DNA from: Euborellia annulipes
Lineage: Eukaryota > Arthropoda > Insecta > Dermaptera > Anisolabididae
Direction of reading: 5' to 3'
Length of the DNA stretch: 64,000 bases
Assembly (NCBI GenBank): GCA_023213315.1
Contig: JAKCPI010009397.1
Span: 1-64,000, forward strand
The translations under genes were made by a program, and so were the position numbers. Every line of letters starts with the position of its first letter. Positions within the stretch are counted from its first letter, which is position 1. Of the stretch, positions 12,171-22,910 are shown piece after piece. Below the pieces are notes generated by a model. That model was not told where the DNA came from. It did not search any database and worked only from the letters and a program-made list of their open reading frames with translations.

Positions 12171-12512
12171 TTTTTTTTCCTAAAAAAAGGCAATATTTTT
12201 TCTATTTTTGAAAAACTTGCAAGTAAAAAATAAAAGTTCACATCCAGAAAAAACTTTCATTAAAAAAATCCCAACTATAAGAAAACAAATGCTTTCGACT
12301 CCCTAGACATAGGCAACACGCATATTAGGAAAGTATCTTTGGAAGTTTTCTCTCAGCCAGGGGTATGACAATAATTTAATTTATTTAGAGAAAAGTAGAT
12401 TTATAGCTGGATGAAAGTTGGTGATAAGTAGCAGGATGAAGAAAAGAAAAGTAGCGAGCATTTATTTCAATTATTTAAGGACCATTAAGCCAACATTTCG
12501 GTCTCTGTCGAG

Positions 12513-12909
12513 TAGGGTCCGACCGAAACAAGATTTTCAGCCGAAACCGAAACCGAAACCGAATATTCGGCCTCAACCTTAGTTTCGGCCGAAACCGTAA
12601 CCGAAACCGAAACTTGTATTTCCTATAAAAATTTTTTTTTCATTTTACTTTTTTTTTTTTTTTGAATTTTTTTTCCCTCCCGTGAAAATCATTTTACCTT
12701 TTTTTTAGGGAGACTAAAATTTTTTTCTCCCTCAAGAGCAAATTATTTGACCTTTTTCATTTTTTTTTTGAATGCGAGTCTCATCCCATTTTTTTTCAGA
12801 CTCTGGTTTCGGCCGGCCGAAAGGTTCGGCCACTTTTTGGCCGAAACCATGATTTTTGGCCGAAACTGGCCGAAACCGTAACCGAAACCGAATATTCGGT
12901 CGGTTCCTA
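12513..12909 (+). mobile_element. hAT MITE, CCGAAAC family, left member of the composite
   Basis: TIRs TAGGGTCCGACCGAA and, reversed, TAGGAACCGACCGAA. Both subterminal regions are packed with CCGAAACCG repeats, and the middle is T-rich with CCCTCCCGTGAAAATC. 397 bp, non-coding. Confidence 0.85.
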
Positions 12910-13057
12910 CTTTTTACATATTTAAAAATTTTTTTCTAATTCTTATGAAATTTTGTATTTATTTAGGATTCTTTATTGTTTATAAAATATCTAAATTTGA
13001 GATTAAAATTTTGAAAAATAACCATAGTTTATTTTAAAATACACAGAGCCTATGGAA

Positions 13058-13589
13058 CAGAGGCGTACCGAGGCAGTTGGGGGCCTGGGGCGGCACTAGA
13101 AGAGGGGGCCTTATATTGAATTTTTTTTTTTTGGGGGGTGCTTATCTTTAAATATCCCTCTCCTCCATACACAAAAATATTTTTAAAATACCGTATATCC
13201 CTGAACCCCAAGGGCCCCGGGGGCCTCTCAAAGAGAAATTTTCATTAAATTTTCTTTTTTTTTATCTAAATTTTTCCGTTTTTACTTGAGCCCTGAGGGC
13301 CCCGGGGCCTCTCAAAGAGAAATTTTCATTAAATTTTCTTTTTTTTATCTAAATTTTTCCGTTTTTACTTGAGCCCTGAGGGCCCCGGGGCCTCTCAAAG
13401 AGAAATTTTCATTAAATTTTCTTTTTTTTATCTAAATTTTTCCGTTTTTACTTGAGCCCTGAGGGCCCCGGGGCCTCTCAAAGAGAAATTTTCATTAAAT
13501 TTTTTTTTTTTATAAATATATGGGGGCCTATGCCGGCTCGGGGCCTGGGGCGGACCGCCCCCCTCGCCCCCCCCCTCGGTACGCCACTG
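13058..13589 (+). mobile_element. hAT MITE with an internal 83-bp tandem repeat
   Basis: Exact 8-bp duplication CTATGGAA (13050-13057, 13590-13597). Ends CAGAGGCGTACCGAGG and CCTCGGTACGCCACTG. Both ends contain GGGGCCTGGGGCGG. Inside, about 3.8 copies of an 83-bp unit run from 13205 to 13510 (GCCTCTCAAAGAG at 13223, 13307, 13390, 13473). Confidence 0.88.
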
Positions 13590-14437
13590 CTATGGAAATT
13601 TTGAATCATTTGACTTTTTAGTTTTTTTTTTTACTTATGAATCTATCTCGACACAAAAAATCTACTGTGCGTCAAGTCACAGCTGATTTTTTTGAGTTGT
13701 GCCTTTATGACATTCAGCAAAAGACGTATTTATAATAATAAGGGAAAGTAAAAGTATATTGATTTTTATTTTTTATAATAATAATTTTCCATTAAAAAAA
13801 TCCAGACAAAGAATAATGAATACAATTAGGAGATTATTTAAACCCGATTATAATTTTTTTATGATTTCTTTTTTTCATGGTGAATATGAATTATGTCGTA
13901 AATGAATAATTCGCAATTCAAATAGAAACGAAGGCTCTTTTATAAAGTTTTATAACTTGGTTGGTTGTCTAGCATTCCAAAAAAAAAAAAAAAAAAATTC
14001 TAAACACATAGACTGCAAATTAATATCAAATATCAAAGGTAAATATAATGTAATTAATTTCATTACAAAATTTATAAACAGGTTAAGAGGGAGGGGAGGA
14101 GAGGGGGAGGGAAAATCCATCAAAGACTAATAATAAAATTAATTATGTTTATTGGATTGATTAGGTTTATCTATTAATCAAATTGATTTATATTTCCAAT
14201 TATAGCATAGAGCAAACTTTTTTGGTGACGGAAAGCGAAATTCTTGACGGAACCCTACAATAAAACAATTGTTTTTAAAAATGTATTCTTTATTAGGGAC
14301 TGCGGGCTCACAACGCCTTTGATAAATAGAAAGCGGAAATAAAAAAATCTGGTGTGACTGGCGCACAGCACACAACTTTGGATTACCGAAGGTAAGGTGC
14401 TTGTCTCACCAGATTTTTTGTGTCGACATGTATTTAG

Positions 14438-16355
14438 TAGGGTCCGACCGAAACAAGATTTTCAGCCGAAACCGAAACCGAATATTCGGCCTCAACCTTA
14501 GTTTCGGCCGAAACCGAAACCGAAACTTGTATTTCCTATAAAAATTTTTTTTAATTTTACCTTTTTTTTTTTTTGAATTTTTTTTTCCTCCCGTGAAAAT
14601 CATTTTACCTTTTTTTAGGGAGACTAAAATTTTTTTTCCCTCAATAGGCCAGTCAATATCGACATTTAAATCGCAAAACGTAAAGTATTCCTGCATTTTT
14701 GGTATGTTATTTGGACCCCTTGGGGGAGTGCGAAACCACATTTTGCAATTAAAAAAAAGTTGTGCTTCCCGCGTAGTACGAGAAAAACTGCGTAATTTTC
14801 GCACTTTTTTCAGTTTTTGCAGTTTAATTCAAAAACTATGGGCTTTTTGACATTTGTTGCTTATAGCATTTTCAAAGTATATTAAATTTGAAACAATTCA
14901 AGTCAATTTGCAGCTCCGTATCTCTAATAGTTTTTGAGATATGATAATTGAAAAATGTACAAGAATTTCACAAATGTTACAATTTTCAGTTTTGCTTATG
15001 TTTAAAGCCGAATATCGGCTTAACCGCCCAAGTTTAGAGAAAAGTTGTGATAAATTGAGTTTTAGCACATTTAATTACCTTTCATTTAAGTGCAGTACGG
15101 GGTCAGTAACCCTTGTAGTTTTCTTGTAATCGTAAAAAAACAAAAATTGCAGTAATAGTCGAGTCAAATTTCACATTAAATTCGCAAACCCCCAAGTAAC
15201 GCTGCATTTTTGGTATGTTATTTTGACCCCTTAGGAGAGTGTGAAACCACATTTTGCAATCAAAAAAAAGTTGTGCTACCTGCATAATACGAGAAAAATT
15301 TCAAAATTTTCGGACATTTTTCAGTTTTTGCTGTTTAAATAAAAAAATATGGGCTTTTGACATTAGTTGTTATCATCATTTTTAAAGTGCATTAAATTTC
15401 AAACAATTGAAGCCAAACCACACCTTCGTAAGTTTAATAGTTTTTGAGATATGATACAATTTCATGTAAGGCTATTTAAAACTTGTATTATTGGAATTTT
15501 TGTTTTTTAAGTTTATAGGAGAACTATAAGAGCTAATGACCCCGTTTTGCGCTTAAATGAAAGGTAATTAAATGTGCTAAAACTCAATTTATCACAACTT
15601 TTCTCTTAGCATGAGCCGTTATGTCGATATTGGGCTTAAAACACAACAGAAATTTTAGAATTTTTAATTTTATTTATGTTTAAAGCCCAATATCGACATA
15701 ACGGCTCATGCTAAGAGAAAAGTTGTGATAAATTGAGTTTTAGCACATTTAATTACCTTTCATTTAAGCGCAAAACGGGGTCATTAGCTCTTATAGTTCT
15801 CCTATAAACTTAAAAAACAAAAATTCCAATAATACAAGTTTTAAATAGCCCTACATGAAATTGTATCATATCTCAAAAACTATTAAACTTACGAAGGTGT
15901 GGTTTGGCTTCAAGTGTTTGAAATTTAATGCACTTTAAAAATGATAATAACAACTAATGTCAAAAGCCCATATTTTTTTAATTAAACTGCAAAAACTGAA
16001 AAATGTCCGAAAATTTTGAAATTTTTCTCGTATTATGCAGGTAGCACAACTTTTTTTTGATTGCAAAATGTGGTTTCACACTCTCCTAAGGGGTCAAAAT
16101 AACATACCAAAAAATGCAGCGTTATTTCGCATTTGCGAATTTAATGTGAAATTTGACTGGACTACAAGTGCAAATTATTTGACCTTTTTTTTTTTTTTTG
16201 CATGCGAGTCTCATCCCATTTTTTCAGACTCTGGTTTCGGCCGGCCGAAAGGTTCGGCCACTTTTTGGCCGAAACCGAAACTACGGCCGAAACCATGATT
16301 TTTGGCCGAAACTGGCCGAAACCGTAACCGAAACCGAATATTCGGTCGGTTCCTA
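14438..16355 (+). mobile_element. hAT MITE, CCGAAAC family, right member of the composite, split by a 1.5 kb insertion
   Basis: Same ends as 12513-12909. Its body is interrupted after CCCTCAA at 14644 by a palindromic element (14645-16164) and resumes at GTGCAAATT. Its left flank is an X-box hairpin repeat cut in GTATTTAG. Confidence 0.85.
14645..16164. mobile_element. 1.5 kb element of three related ~490-bp units, two forming a palindrome; 3-bp duplication
   Basis: Ends TAGGCCAGTCAA and (reversed) TAGTCCAGTCAAA, flanked by CAA on both sides (14642-14644, 16165-16167). Units are 14645-15135 (direct, diverged), about 15150-15660 (direct) and 15665-16160 (inverted and nearly identical to the second). 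Each has TTTTGGTATGTTATTT, CACATTTTGCAATTAA and GTTGTGATAAATTGAGTTTT. Short open frames here (for example starting MQVAQLFFDCKMW on both strands) are mirror images of each other and are not convincing genes. The 3-bp duplication would suit a PIF/Harbinger-type MITE (inference). Confidence 0.65.
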
Positions 16356-16436
16356 CTGTCGAGACAATCTTCAGAGTTATAACATAGCAAGGATAAGGGC
16401 AAATTTTAAAATTACAATGTCATTTTAACATGTTAG

Positions 16437-16825
16437 TAGGGTCCGACCGAAACAAGATTTTCAGCCGAAACCGAAACCGAATATTCGGCCTCAACCTTAG
16501 TTTCGGCCGAAACCGTAACCGAAACCGAAACTTGTATTTCCTATAAAATTTTTTTTTTCATTTTACCTTTTTTTTTTTTTTGAATTTTTTTTTCCCTCCC
16601 GTGAAAATCATTTTACCTTTTTTTTAGGGAGACTAGAATTTTTTTCTCCCTCAAGTGCAAATTATTTGACCTTTTTTTTTTTTTTTTTGCATGCGAGTCT
16701 CATCCCATTTTTTCAGACTCTGGTTTCGGCCGGCCGAAAGGTTCGGCCACTTTTTGGCCGAAACCGAAACTACGGCCGAAACTGGCCGAAACCGTAACCG
16801 AAACCGAATATTCGGTCGGTTCCTA
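16437..16825 (+). mobile_element. hAT MITE, CCGAAAC family
   Basis: 389 bp bounded by TAGGGTCCGACC and GGTTCCTA with an exact 8-bp duplication CATGTTAG (16429-16436, 16826-16833). The empty site is visible in the tandem copy near 17812. This copy gives the insert-free sequence for 14438-16355. Confidence 0.9.
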
Positions 16826-16850
16826 CATGTTAGTATTCATGAGTAATAAT

Positions 16851-17176
16851 TAGGGTCCGACCGAAACAAGATTTTCAGCCGAAACCGAAACCGAATATTC
16901 GGCCTCAACCTTAGTTTCGGCCGAAACCGAAACTTGTATTTCCTATAAAAAAAAATTTATATTTTTTTTTTTTTGAAATTTTTTCCCCTCCGTGAAAATC
17001 ATTTTACCTTTTTTTTAGGGAGACAAAAATTTTTTCTCCTTCAAGTGCAAATCATTTGACCTTTTTTTTTTAAGACTCAAGTTTCGGCTACTTTTTTGGC
17101 CGAAACCGAAACTGCGGCCGAAACCATGATTTTTGGCCGAAACCGTAACCGAAACCGAATATTCGGTCGGTTCCTA
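16851..17176 (+). mobile_element. hAT MITE, CCGAAAC family, shorter variant
   Basis: 326 bp with exact 8-bp duplication GTAATAAT (16843-16850, 17177-17184). A further eroded fragment of the family is at 36235-36300. Confidence 0.9.
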
Positions 17177-17460
17177 GTAATAATATAAAATTTTATATGA
17201 AAAAAAAAATTATATTTTTTTATACTTATGAATATATACTAACATGTTAAAATGACATTGTAATTTAAAAAAAATTTGCCACTATCCTTGCTATGTTTTA
17301 TAGCTCTGAAGATGGTCTCGATCGAGACAGAAACTTTAGCTTAATGGGCCTTAAATAAATGAAATAAATGCTAAGCTGATTTCTTTTCTTCATTCTGATA
17401 TTTTTCAAGAATAATTTATTTAATTGTCGAGGAAAAAACGTAGAATAATTCATTATGATA

Positions 17461-18122
17461 GCTTTTTCATTTAGAAAAAATTTTCATTAAAAAAATCCCA
17501 ACTATAAGGAGACAAAAACACTTTCGACTCCGTAGACATAGGCAGCACGCATATTAGGAAAGTATCTGTGGAAGTTTTCTCTCAGCCAGGGGTATGACAA
17601 TAATTTAATTTATTTAGAGAAAAGTAGATTTATAGCTGGATGAAAGTTGTTGATAAGTAGCAGGATGAAGAAAAAGAAAAGTACCGAGCATTTATTTCAA
17701 TTATTTAGGAACATTAAGCCAACATTTCGGTCTCTGTCGAGACAATCTTCAGGATTATAACATAGCAAGGATAAGGGCAAATTTTAAAATTACAATGTCA
17801 TTTTAACATGTTAGTATTCATGAGTAATAATATAAAATTTTATATGAAAAAAAAAAAATTATATTTTTTTATAAACTTATGAAAATATACTAACATGTTA
17901 AAATGACATTGTAATTTAAAAAAAAATTTGCCACTATCCTTGCTATGTTTTATGGCTCTGAAGATGGTCTCGATCGAGACAGAAACTTTAGCTTAATGGG
18001 CCTTAAATAAATGAAATAAATGCTAGCTGATTTTCTTTTCTTCATTCTGATATTTTTCAAGAATAATTTATTTAATTGTCGGGGAAAAAACGTAGAATAA
18101 TTCATTATGATAGCTTTTTCTA
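17461..18122 (+). mobile_element. Hammerhead-type palindrome, second copy of a tandem duplication (no insertions)
   Basis: About 660 bp with TCCCAACTATAAGGAG near the left end and inverted inner arms (CATTTTAACATGTTAGTATT and its complement). Degenerate hammerhead motifs are at 17723-17752 (minus) and 17956-17988 (plus, CTGAAGATGGTCTCG, GAGACAGAAAC). It is a near-identical tandem copy of the unit that starts at 12243. It supplies the empty sites for three hAT insertions found in that copy (CTGTCGAG at 17734-17741, and CATGTTAG and GTAATAAT near 17810-17830). Confidence 0.75.
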
Positions 18123-18124
18123 TT

Positions 18125-18450
18125 TACTTTACCCTAAAATTTGTTGATATCTTTACCTAAAACTAGTCCTTCCTTATTTTATTTTTCTCCATTTTTTTTT
18201 AACTTCTAGCATGAATTTTTCCCAGATCTCCAATTAAAATTAGGTACTTTTTTTTTAAATTCGTTTTAGGTATTTTTTCGGCGCCGGAGGCCATTTAGAC
18301 GCAGACCTATTTTATTTCAATTGATTGGATTTTAAGTATTTTTGGCATTTAGACTTTTAACTTATACAAATTTGGGAATTTGACAAATACGAAAACATAA
18401 ATAACCAGAAAATATCTATAATCTGTTATTTTAGAGTTATAAATAGTCAA
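18125..18450. other. AT-rich sequence, no gene seen
   Basis: No feature except GGCGCCGGAGGCC at 18280. 19295-19685 and 19800-20430 are likewise featureless apart from a G9 run at 19459. Confidence 0.45.
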
Positions 18451-18454
18451 AGGC

Positions 18455-18640
18455 CAGTTACCAATGGCTCATAGAGAAGACATTAGCTTTTCGTGGCTGA
18501 GGTCCCAGGTTCGCTTCCCGTCCCAAGCGAGAAAAATGTATTTCATTGAATTGGCTACCAATCATTTGAAATAAATAGGGATGGGGTCTAAATGGCCCTA
18601 GATGCCGAAAAAGACCTTAAATAAATAAAAATAAAAAAAA
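18455..18640 (+). repeat. tRNA-derived SINE, family 2
   Basis: Box B CAGGTTCGCTTCCCG, AATTGGCTACCAATCA, GGGGTCTAAATGGCC and GCCGAAAAAGACC then A-rich tail. A tail-only copy is at 58660-58745. Confidence 0.7.
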
Positions 18641-18859
18641 TAGTCAAAAAGTTCTTGATATTTCTTCCATCCCTTATTCGGCCTGCCTAATTATTAAGAT
18701 CTTAATAGAATCCTAATTATAAAACATAAAATGAAATGATAATGATGTTTTTGTATAAACTTGAAGAAAATCAATATAAATATTCTATATATAGAAGAGA
18801 AAAGGAGAGGACATGTCTGGGAATTATTCTTATTAGTGTTTGTTGTTGTCTATGTCAGT

Positions 18860-19290
18860 TTTAATTAGTGTTAAATGCCGAGGAGACAAGCAAGGTATGC
18901 TCTGCAAAGGGCTCCGAAGGGCTCAGGGCGGCCATAAGACCGATGAGTAATGAACTGAAACTTGGCTTTTTCCAACAGAACAAGAAGAAGAAGAAGAAGA
19001 ACAAGGAAGATGAGAGGGAGAGCAAGCAAGTGGCCTGCAAAGCACGAGGGGGGCAAATTAATAAGCTCAGGGGGTGGGGGGCGGGAGTTTTCAGAGAAGA
19101 CCTCGCGACGTATTCTGACCGCAGCCCCGTCGAAATAAATCCATCAGGCGACACCCAACCCTTCCTCCCAAGGAGCAGAGCAGTTGCTTAATTAAAATGA
19201 CAAAGATTTTCCTACTCAAGCTACAGCACAGGGGCAGGTTATTTTGATTTAAACATTCTACTGGGGAGAGCTTCGGAATGTTCATTCCTT
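18860..19290. other. GC-richer single-copy island with an AAG microsatellite
   Basis: (GAA)n at 18982-19000; overlapping open frames on both strands (for example from 18868, Lys-rich) have no family resemblance. Possibly an unrecognised exon or regulatory DNA. Confidence 0.3.
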
Positions 19291-19687
19291 AACACAGGCT
19301 CGGCTCCTATAATTAAATGGGCATAAGGATGATATAAATTACATTCACGGACAGGTAAGTATATGATGTCATTTAATAGACCTTAGAAGTATAATTAATC
19401 TAAAACTAAATTAACTGTTTTTGATTAATAATAAGAATTGCTATGATTTTTTTTTTGTGGGGGGGGGACCGGAACAAAGTTGAAAATTGAAAATAAGAAC
19501 AAAAATCCTTGCCTAATGATTTAATGCATTTTGATTTTATCTAATGACTAATCATACAATAATGTAGAAAAAGTCACTAAGATTATTTCATCATAAATAT
19601 GAGTCAGCTGGAGAGTTAAGTTAGAAATTCATTTCAGCCATAAGATAAACAAATTTTTTAAATTTAATCATTTATAATCGAATTTTT

Positions 19688-19798
19688 ACTTTCTCTTACC
19701 TCTATATATATGTTAATATATATAGAGAGAGAAAGTATTGGATTCATGTCAAAAATTCGATGTCGAGATTTTGATGGATATTCACGTTTTGAGGTCCC
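19688..19798 (-). mobile_element. X-box repeat, 3' end fragment
   Basis: ACTTTCTCTTACC to TTTTGAGGTCCCTG on minus. A still smaller end-only palindrome is at 47667-47703 and a strongly diverged fragment at 43725-43830. Confidence 0.65.
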
Positions 19799-20429
19799 TG
19801 ATTTCGATTCTAATTCCAGGTCCTCCATGCTTTCGAGGTGGGCGGACTACCTTTATCCTAGGTCGCCAGTCCAATAAACACACAATTATATTAATAAAAT
19901 TAAAATTTCCTTAATAATTGTAATCATAAAACTTCTCTAAACTTATGGAAATTTCAAAGCAGAATTATAACAAAGTTTGCTAAATCGGAATTTCATAATT
20001 CAGGTTCCATAAACCATGGTTCGTGGGCCAAGCAAGAAGTTCTGCAGGTGGAACGCGAATTTTTCGCTATATAATTTAATTAACAATAATAAAATTAAAT
20101 AAGAGAATTATATAAAAATAAAAAAATATTTTTATGCTACTATGTAGAGGAGACTTATTTATATTCAAGGTGTGACAAATGTAATGACGAATATTAAAGC
20201 ATTGAAAAAAATATCATACTTATATATAATTGCCTTAAAACCGTGTCCGATGTGTGAAAGAACCAATCAGGCCTCAGGGATAGCGCTGATTGGCGAAATA
20301 CAGAGAGGGCGGAGCCGGAGAGGCAAATTCAAATTTTTTTTTAACCAGGAGAGATATCAATTTGGTTTCTTCCCTAAAGCCTTCCCTTGATAAGAATCTA
20401 AATTCGTTGTTTCAGAGTTTTTTTTAAAT

Positions 20430-21865
20430 TCGGCAGCCCCCCCCCCCCCCCCCGAAATTTTTAATTCTTCTATTTCTTCAAATATTAACATGCTTTTTTG
20501 GATTTAAAATTCTTGAATGAATATCTATCAAGGGATTTAAAAGTTTAAAGATTTTTTGTATAATTGCCCCCCCCCCCCCCCGAAATTTTTAATTCTTCTA
20601 TTTCTTCAAATATTAACATGCTTTTTTGAATTTAAAATTCTTGAATGAATATCTATCAAGGGATTTAAAAGTTTAAATTTTTTTTGTGTAATTGCCCCCC
20701 CCCCCCGAAATTTTTAATTCTTCTATTTCTTCAAATATTAACATGCTTTTTTGGATTTAAAATTCTTGAATGAATATCTATCAAGGGATTTAAAAGTTTA
20801 AATTTTTTTTGTGTAATTGCCCCCCCCCCCCCCGAAATTTTTAATTCTTCTATTTCTTCAAATATTAACATGCTTTTTTGGATTTAAAATTCTTGAATGA
20901 ATATCTATCAAGGGATTTAAAAGTTTAAATTTTTTTTGTGTAATTGCCCCCCCCCCCCCCCGAAATTTTTAATTCTTCTATTTCTTCAAATAAAAACATG
21001 CTTTTTTGGATTTAAAATTCTTGAATGAATATCTATCAAGGGATTTAAAAGTTTAAATTTTTTTTGTGTAATTGCCCCCCCCCCCCCCCCGAAATTTTTA
21101 ATTCTTCTATTTCTTCAACTTCAAATATTAACATGCTTTTTTGGATTTAAAATTCTTGAATGAATATCTATCAAGGGATTTAAAAGTTTACATTTTTTTT
21201 GTGTAATTGCCCCCCCCCCCCCGAAATTTTTAATTCTTCTATTTCTTCAAATATTAACATGCTTTTTTGGATTTAAAATTCTTGAATGAATATCTATCAA
21301 GGGATTTAAAAGTTTAAATATTTTTTGTGTAATTGCCCCCCCCCCCCCCCGAAATTTTTAATTCTTCTATTTCTTCAAATATTAACATGCTTTTTTGGAT
21401 TTAAAATTCTTGAATGAATATCTATCAAGGGATTTAAAAGTTTAAATATTTTTTGTGTAGTTGCCCCCCCCCCCCCCGAAATTTTTTATTCTTCTATTCA
21501 AATAAAAACATGCTTTTTTGGATTTAAAATTCTTGAATGAATATCTATCAAGGGATTTAAAAGTTGAAAGATTTTTTGTGTAATTGCCCCCCCCCCCCCC
21601 GAAATTTTTAATTCTTCTATTTCTTCAAATATTAACATGCTTTTTTGGATTTAAAATTCTTCAATGAATATCTATCAAGGGGTTTAAAAGTTGAAAGATT
21701 TTTTGTGTAATTGCCCCCCACCTCCCGAAATTTTTTAATTGTTCTGTTTCTTCAAATCTTAACATGTTTCTTGGATTTAAAATTCTTGAATGAATATCTA
21801 TCAAGGGGTTTGAAAGTTTAAAGATTTATTGTGCAATTGCCCCACCCCCCGAAATTTTTATTTTA
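20430..21865. repeat. Poly-C satellite, 12 units of about 127 bp
   Basis: Each unit is a C-run of 8-17, then GAAATTTTTAATTCTTC, AACATGCTTTTTTGG, TATCTATCAAGGG and TTTTGTGTAATTG. C-runs begin near 20437, 20566, 20694, 20820, 20947, 21076, 21210, 21336, 21463, 21588, 21713 and 21841. The last two runs are broken by A or T, and divergence rises to the right. The minus strand presents regularly spaced poly-G. Confidence 0.95.
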
Positions 21866-22765
21866 AAATTCTTGATTTTTTTTAATAGGTCCCTGTCCGC
21901 CTGATTTCATTTGCATGCCCGTTGGCTCGAATCAGTTTATTAAAGGGAAATTTAGGCTTGCTTCTTGCCCGTAATTTTCTCATGGCCTTCAAAACCCAGA
22001 GGCCGGGCAGGGCGAATACTCAAATTTTAAACTTGATTCATTGTATTTTCATTTAGGCAAAAATAATATGGGCTTTAAAATTAAGAGAAAAAGTACTGAT
22101 CACGTATCGAGACGCCGCCCGCCAGGGCCAAGTTGAGATGGGCGCGGCGAAGCCGCGCCTTTCTCAACTTGTGAATAAATAAAATAGCATATGGAGGAGC
22201 TGCCTTACAGGAGCAATATGATTAATTAATAAAAATTACAATAAATGTTCAAATGCAGGTATGAAAACTTTGATGTATAATTTTCAAGAAAATTGGATAA
22301 ATAAATTTTTCGGAAATTGGAATCTGCGTTTTTTTATAGTTAAAATAAATTAAATATGAAAATTTATTTAAAATTGAAAGTCCAATCTTAACTCGGGGAA
22401 TTCGTGGTTACTAACTAACACCTTAGTTATTTTATAAATAAGTAAAAAGAGTCATTTGTGATATTAATATTCAGTTATTCGTGTTGAATGTTTTATGAGT
22501 TCAATGCTATTTTAACAATAATTATCTCCTCTAAAATTAGCAAATTGCAGAGTGCAAAAAATCGCAGTCACCCACCCATAGCTAAGAGTGCATCTACTTC
22601 ACGATTTTCAGGCACGATTGCAAAAAAAGAACTAGCAATTAGAATATTAGGGAACTATTTATTTATTTCTCCTTCTTAAATAATAATAATAATAATAATA
22701 AGATGGGTAATAATGGGCAGGAGCAGCCAATAAAAAGACTCTGCATGCAGATTCCAATTACCGTA

Positions 22766-22802
22766 GACGTTTCGGTTCTTTTTAGTTAAGAACCATCTTC
22801 AA
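22766..22802 (-). ncRNA. Solo hammerhead-like motif
   Basis: On minus: TTGAAGATGGTTC, GAACCGAAACGTC. Stem II GGTTC/GAACC and GAAACGTC are intact; the first base of box 1 is T. The family end GGAGCAGCCAATAAAAAG lies at 22721-22738. Confidence 0.5.
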
Positions 22803-22823
22803 TCAATTATAAAAAACAAAAAA

Positions 22824-22910
22824 TCTGGTGTGACTGGTGGCACAGCACACAACTTTCTCTTTACCTTCGGTATTCCAAAGTTGTGTTCTGTGCCTGTCAC
22901 ACCAGATTTT
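22824..22910 (+). repeat. Stand-alone terminal hairpin of the X-box repeat
   Basis: About 35-bp imperfect stem: TCTGGTGTGACTGG with CTGTCACACCAGA, and CAACTTTC-type arms around a CCTTCGGTA loop. Compact precursor-like hairpin. Confidence 0.65.

Larger units (their letters stand above)
12513..16355 (+). mobile_element. Composite hAT insertion: two hAT copies and the DNA between them, one 8-bp target duplication
   Basis: CTGTCGAG is present at 12505-12512 and 16356-16363, and only once (17734-17741) in the tandem copy of the host sequence. The outermost ends are the left end of one hAT (TAGGGTCCGACCGAAAC) and the right end of a second (TTCGGTCGGTTCCTA). The inner flanks of the two hATs (CTTTTTAC after 12909, GTATTTAG before 14438) match neither each other nor the outer duplication. 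The whole 3.84 kb therefore appears to have moved as a unit. It carries no recognisable transposase. Confidence 0.75.
12243..17460 (+). mobile_element. First copy of the tandemly duplicated hammerhead element, inflated by hAT insertions
   Basis: The 660-bp unit of 17461-18122 is recognisable here in pieces: 12243-12512, 16364-16436, 16834-16842 and 17185-17460. Between them sit a composite hAT insertion (12513-16355) and two simple hATs (16437-16825, 16851-17176). The hammerhead motif that spanned the first junction is split between 12493-12512 and 16356-16378. The plus-oriented motif remains at about 17306-17335. Confidence 0.8.

Noticed and set aside
14406..14804. 132-codon minus-strand frame
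   Set aside because: Lies entirely in a hAT MITE and its insertion; Arg/Phe runs come from the CCGAAAC repeats.
15103..16298. Mirror open frames starting MQVAQLFFDCKMW on both strands
   Set aside because: They are the two arms of one palindromic repeat; no homology or codon pattern supports a gene.
20430..21865. CRISPR-like regular repeat spacing
   Set aside because: The whole unit repeats, there are no unique spacers, and the genome is eukaryotic; it is a satellite.
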